Shown here piece by piece: positions 13,200-16,450 of a DNA stretch of 16,450 nucleotides. The stretch's first letter is position 1, and the number at the start of each line of letters is the position of its first letter. Where the stretch lies: NCBI GenBank assembly GCA_036275365.1, contig DASUDX010000015.1:1-16450 (forward strand), given 5' to 3'. The position numbers and the translations under genes are program-made. The DNA comes from DASUDX01 sp036275365 (GTDB lineage Bacteria; Pseudomonadota; Gammaproteobacteria; Nevskiales; Nevskiaceae). The notes under the pieces were generated by a model, which saw only the letters and a list, made by a program, of their open reading frames with translations, had not been told where the DNA came from and made no database searches.

Positions 13200-14411
13200 T
13201 CAGCCGGCAGGGTGGAGGGTGACACGGGCGTGGCGGCGCGAGCCGACCTGAACCAGGTACGGCCCGCCCACCGCGATCAGACGCTGGCGATCCTCGATGC
13301 GTTCGCCGTCGAGACGCACCGCCTTCTGTTCGATCAGGCGCATGCCCTCGCTGGTGCTGGCCACCAGGCCCGCCTCCTTGAGCAGACGGGCCAGGCCCAG
13401 GCCCTCCCGCGGCGCGGCGAGCTGCAGCTCCGGGATGTTCTCCGGCAGCACGCCCTGGGAGAACTGGGCGATGAAGGCCGCCCGCGCCTGCTCGCCGGCG
13501 CCGCGGCCGTGGAAGCGGTCGACCAGTTCGATGCCCAGCGCCATCTTGATGTCGCGCGGATTGGCGCCCTCGGCGAGGCTGGCGCGCAGCGCGGCGATCT
13601 CGGCGAGCGGGCGGAAGCTGAGCAGCTCGTACCAGCGCCACATCAGGGTGTCGGAGATCGACATCACCTTGCCGAACATCTCGCCCGGCGCATCGGTGAG
13701 GCCGATGAAGTTGCCCAGCGACTTGCTCATCTTCTGCACGCCGTCGAGCCCTTCGAGGATGGGCACGGTCATGATGCACTGGCCCCGCTGGCCGGCGGCG
13801 CCCTGCAGATGGCGGCCCACCAGCAGGTTGAACTTCTGGTCGGTGCCGCCCAGCTCGAGATCCGAGCGCAGCGCCACCGAGTCATAACCCTGCAGCAGCG
13901 GGTAGAGGAACTCGTGGATGGCGATCGGCTGGTTGCCCTGGAAGCGCCGCGAGAAGTCATCGCGCTCGAGCATGCGCGCCACCGTGTGCTGGGCGGCCAG
14001 CCGCAGCAGGCCCTCGGTGCCCAGGGCATCGAGCCAGCGCGAGTTGAAGGCGATCTCGGTGCGCTGCGGATCGAGGATCTTGAAGGCCTGGCTGCGGTAG
14101 GTCTCGGCGTTCTCCTCCACCTGGGCCCGGGTCAGCGGCTTGCGCGTTTCGTTCTTGCCGGTGGGATCGCCGATCATCCCGGTGAAATCCCCGATCAGGA
14201 ACACCACATGATGCCCCGCCTCCTGGAAGGCGCGCATCTTGTTGAGCAGCAGGGTGTGGCCGAGGTGGAGGTCCTTGGCGGTGGGATCGAAGCCGGCCTT
14301 GATCCGCAGCGGCTGGCCGCTGGCCTCGCTCTGCTGGAGCCGGCTGCGCAGTTCCTCCCGAGGCAGGATTTCCTCGGTACCGCGTTCCAGTTCGGCGAAG
14401 TCGATGGTCAT
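13200..14411 (-). CDS. tyrS: Tyrosine--tRNA ligase
   Basis: The product has 403 residues, the length of the TyrZ-type enzyme of Pseudomonas and relatives (E. coli TyrS is 424). It charges tRNA-Tyr with tyrosine in the cytoplasm, using ATP. Class I signatures are present: the HIGH-type motif HLGH at 49-52, after AGFDPTAKDL, and KMSKS at 227-231. LIGDFTGMIGDPTGKNETRK and QGYDSVALRSDLELGGTDQK form the tyrosine and ATP pocket. The C-terminal 65 or so residues form an S4-like RNA-binding domain (LIEQKAVRLDGERI). The ATG at 14411 is chosen because the upstream 19 in-frame residues are not family-like; the ribosome-binding site is weak. terC follows after five bases, and the gene is divergent from the M23 peptidase. 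Confidence 0.96.
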   Translation of the reverse strand: MTIDFAELERGTEEILPREELRSRLQQSEASGQPLRIKAGFDPTAKDLHLGHTLLLNKMRAFQEAGHHVVFLIGDFTGMIGDPTGKNETRKPLTRAQVEENAETYRSQAFKILDPQRTEIAFNSRWLDALGTEGLLRLAAQHTVARMLERDDFSRRFQGNQPIAIHEFLYPLLQGYDSVALRSDLELGGTDQKFNLLVGRHLQGAAGQRGQCIMTVPILEGLDGVQKMSKSLGNFIGLTDAPGEMFGKVMSISDTLMWRWYELLSFRPLAEIAALRASLAEGANPRDIKMALGIELVDRFHGRGAGEQARAAFIAQFSQGVLPENIPELQLAAPREGLGLARLLKEAGLVASTSEGMRLIEQKAVRLDGERIEDRQRLIAVGGPYLVQVGSRRHARVTLHPAG

Positions 14412-14600
14412 GGCAGATCTGAGTAATTGTCCGCAGCGCCGGGTCGGAGCTTCACGCAGGACCGGCACTTGGCCCCGGAAATGCTTGCAAGAGGCGGTGT
14501 TTTGTGGTTTTGTTAGGGAAACAGCGCCCTACATCACAAAAACAACGATCAGGGGCCCCGAGTGCCGCACGGCGGCAGCGCTTGCTACAGGACATGGTGA
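14412..14600. promoter_or_regulatory. Divergent promoter region tyrS / M23 peptidase, with a dyad
   Basis: This 189-base gap must hold the promoters of both tyrS (leftward) and the peptidase gene (rightward). Its centre (about 14496-14548) is clearly A+T-richer than the rest of the window. GTTTTGTG (14499-14506) mirrors CACAAAAAC (14535-14543), and TAGGG (14514-14518) mirrors CCCTA (14527-14531), giving an imperfect dyad. TTGCAA (14485-14490) is a possible -35 for the rightward gene, but no good -10 stands 17 bases away (TTTTGT at 14508). I do not recognise an operator. No T-box or other tRNA-sensing leader is visible before tyrS. Confidence 0.45.
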
Positions 14601-15968
14601 ATGCGGATTGATTATAGCCCCGCCGAGGCGGCCCACCGCCGTTCGGCCCGTCGGGTGATGCTGGCGGCAGCCTTGTGCGTGGTGGGTTCGGCGGCGCTGA
14701 TGAGCCGGGAAAGTGTGGCCACCCGCCATGCGGCGGCGGTTTCCGAGCCTTTGCTGCCGGAAACGCAAGCCTTGCTGCAGGCCGGCGAAGCCTACGACCA
14801 GGCGATCCAGCAGGCGGTTGCCGATCAGATGGCGGTGCCCGAGGCCAGCGAGTGGGTGACCCTGCGCATCGCGCCGGGCCAGAGCCTGTCGAGCGTCTTC
14901 GAAGACCAGGCCCTGCCGCCGGAAGACTGGATGGCGCTGCTCAAGCTCGGTGGCGACGCCCTCCAGCTCAAGCGCATCAAGGCCGGCGACGAGCTGCATC
15001 TGCGCAAGGTCGGTGATCGTCTGGAAGAACTCAGCTATGCCCTGGACGAGCTGCGCACCCTGACGGTGCGCCGCGAGGGCGAGCGCTTCGAGGCCACCAC
15101 CCTCACCGCCGAGCTCGAGCGCCGCCACACCCAGGCCACCGGCGTGGTCAGCAGCTCGCTCTATGGCGCCGGCATGAAGGCCGGGCTGTCCGACCGCATG
15201 ACCATGGAGATGGCCGAGATCTTCGGCTACGACATCGACTTCGTGCAGGACATCCGCGAGGGCGATCGCTTCGCGGTGGTCTATGAGGAGCTCTACCGCG
15301 ACGGCAAGAAGCTGCGCGATGGCGACATCCTCGCCGCCGAGTTCGTCAACCAGGGCAAGACCTACCGGGCGGTGCGCGACACCGATGCCGATGGCCGCGC
15401 CGCCTACTACACCCCGGAAGGCCAGTCCCTGCGCAAGGCCTTCATCCGCACCCCGCTGGATTTCGCCCGGGTCAGCAGCCCGTTCAATCTCAAGCGCCGT
15501 CACCCCATCCTCAACAGCATCCGCGCTCACAAGGGCGTGGACTACGCCGCCGCCAGCGGCACTCCGATCAAGGCGGCCGGCGATGGCAAGGTGGCCTTCC
15601 TCGGCGTCAAGGGCGGCTACGGCAAGGTGGTCATCCTCCAGCACGGCAACCAGACCGAGACGCTGTACGCCCACATGAGCCGCTACCGCCCCGGGCTCAA
15701 GGCCGGCTCGCGGGTCAAGCAGGGCCAGGTGATCGGCTATGTCGGCTCCACCGGTCTCGCCACCGCGCCGCATCTGCATTACGAGTTCCGCGTCGCCGGC
15801 GTCCACAAGGATCCGGTGAAGGTCAGCCTGCCGCGGGCCAACCCGCTGTCCGGCAGCCAGCTCGCCGCCTTCAAGGCGCGCAGCTCGGTGTGGCTGGCCG
15901 AGCTCGAGGCGGTCAGCCGCAGCACCCAGACCGCCGGTGGCCCCGCGCTGGGAAGCAGCGCCCGCTAG
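14601..15968 (+). CDS. M23-family murein endopeptidase, MepM-like
   Basis: The product has 455 residues. A single N-terminal hydrophobic segment (about 17-34, after RRSARR) should anchor it in the inner membrane or act as a signal, with the rest in the periplasm. Residues about 85-175 form an OapA/LysM-like domain (EWVTLRIAPGQSLSSVF and on). The M23 (LytM) domain is about 283-425, with the zinc and catalytic residues H310 and D314 (HKGVDYA), H358 (YAHMSRY), and H391 and H393 (HLHYEFR), so it should be active. Such enzymes cut peptide cross-links in peptidoglycan to allow wall growth. AGGA at 14589-14592 supports the ATG. It precedes anmK by 14 bases, so cutting and recycling of murein are probably coexpressed. 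Confidence 0.94.
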   Translation: MRIDYSPAEAAHRRSARRVMLAAALCVVGSAALMSRESVATRHAAAVSEPLLPETQALLQAGEAYDQAIQQAVADQMAVPEASEWVTLRIAPGQSLSSVFEDQALPPEDWMALLKLGGDALQLKRIKAGDELHLRKVGDRLEELSYALDELRTLTVRREGERFEATTLTAELERRHTQATGVVSSSLYGAGMKAGLSDRMTMEMAEIFGYDIDFVQDIREGDRFAVVYEELYRDGKKLRDGDILAAEFVNQGKTYRAVRDTDADGRAAYYTPEGQSLRKAFIRTPLDFARVSSPFNLKRRHPILNSIRAHKGVDYAAASGTPIKAAGDGKVAFLGVKGGYGKVVILQHGNQTETLYAHMSRYRPGLKAGSRVKQGQVIGYVGSTGLATAPHLHYEFRVAGVHKDPVKVSLPRANPLSGSQLAAFKARSSVWLAELEAVSRSTQTAGGPALGSSAR

Positions 15969-15982
15969 GTCGGCGCTGCCCG

Positions 15983-16450
15983 GTGGCCGCGCCGCGCGAG
16001 CGTCTGGCGCTGGGGCTGATCTCCGGCACCAGCCAGGATGCGGTCGATGGCGTCCTGGCGGCGTTCGATGAGCAGGGCCGCCTGCTCGGTCTGCGCGGCC
16101 AGGGCAGCCGCCCCTATCCCGCCGAGCTGCGCAGCCGTCTGCTCGCCCTGGGCTTCGAGAACCAGGCGCTGACCCTGGCCGAGTACGCCGCCTGCGATCG
16201 GGCGGTGGCCGATGCCTTTGCCGAGACCGCCGAAGCGGTGCTGGAGGCGGCCGGGGTCCGCGCCGCCGCGGTGACGGTGATCGGCAGCCACGGCCAGACC
16301 GTGTTCCACGAGCCGCGGCGGATTGCCAGCAGCCTGCAGCTGGGCGACCCCAACCGGCTCGCCGCCCGCCTCGGCTGCCCGGTGGTGGCGGACTTCCGCC
16401 GCGCCGACATCGCCCGCGGCGGTCAGGGCGCGCCCCTGGTCTGCGCGCTG
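15983..16450 (+). CDS. anmK: Anhydro-N-acetylmuramic acid kinase (5' part)
   Basis: The first 156 codons are present and the gene runs off the window; the family is about 365-390 residues. AnmK phosphorylates and opens 1,6-anhydroMurNAc to MurNAc-6-phosphate in peptidoglycan recycling in the cytoplasm. Family motifs are the ATP-binding LISGTSQDAVDG (12-23), IGSHGQTVFHEP (100-111) and FRRADIARGGQGAPLV near the end. In the first motif most relatives have SGTSxDGxD; here A20 replaces that glycine while both aspartates stay. The start is taken as GTG at 15983, 14 bases after the peptidase stop. No good ATG or Shine-Dalgarno sequence is near, so the start is less certain than the identity. Confidence 0.93.
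   Translation, partial: MAAPRERLALGLISGTSQDAVDGVLAAFDEQGRLLGLRGQGSRPYPAELRSRLLALGFENQALTLAEYAACDRAVADAFAETAEAVLEAAGVRAAAVTVIGSHGQTVFHEPRRIASSLQLGDPNRLAARLGCPVVADFRRADIARGGQGAPLVCAL

Noticed and set aside
12403..13251. A 282-codon plus-strand open frame over terC, and a 404-codon one at 13212-14426 over tyrS
   Set aside because: Both are antisense to clear family members with catalytic or hallmark residues; their products are low in complexity and match nothing I know.

Overview
The window is a high-G+C (roughly two thirds by eye) stretch of bacterial chromosome, almost certainly from a gammaproteobacterium. Two things support this. The core is the conserved order tuf - tRNA-Trp - secE - nusG - rplK - rplA - rplJ - rplL - rpoB - rpoC, and tRNA-Trp between tuf and secE is an arrangement I know from Pseudomonas/Xanthomonas-type genomes. 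The right end carries divergent tyrS and an M23 peptidase gene followed by anmK, a trio I know from Pseudomonas-like genomes. All large proteins look intact and wild type. No genus can be assigned from sequence alone.

Layout, plus strand: the last 46 codons of tuf (1-141), an intrinsic terminator (162-188), tRNA-Trp (215-290), secE (324-704), nusG (708-1235), a heptad-repeat hairpin (1244-1319) and a probable L1-binding operator (1332-1356), rplK (1371-1802), rplA (1804-2496), a 268-nt leader carrying the L10(L12)4 binding element (2592-2665), rplJ (2765-3289), rplL (3353-3736), a 187-nt gap with four hairpins (3746-3905), rpoB (3924-8003), a second heptad-repeat inverted repeat (8008-8091), rpoC (8095-12357) and a strong bidirectional terminator (12377-12404). 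On the minus strand, converging on rpoC: tyrS (14411-13200) and a TerC/YjbE-family membrane protein (13194-12487), five bases apart. Plus strand again: an envelope M23 metallopeptidase (14601-15968) and the 5' part of anmK (15983 to the window end). No gene-free stretch exceeds 300 bases.

The first block makes translation and transcription machinery (EF-Tu, Trp-tRNA, SecE translocase subunit, NusG, four large-subunit ribosomal proteins, RNA polymerase beta and beta'). Its gaps hold the expected feedback elements: L1 site before rplK, L10 leader before rplJ, processing or attenuation hairpins before rpoB. The second block concerns tyrosine charging, probable metal transport, and cell-wall remodelling and recycling.

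The least expected structure is a family of 7-nt-periodic inverted repeats (left arms GTTTCCN, right arms GGAAACT-like). It occurs twice in this one essential operon, once between nusG and rplK and once between rpoB and rpoC. In the second case the array runs to within three bases of the rpoC start codon and contains its only visible ribosome-binding sequence. No CRISPR array, insertion sequence, phage gene or novel multi-gene system is visible; otherwise this is a well-conserved housekeeping region.
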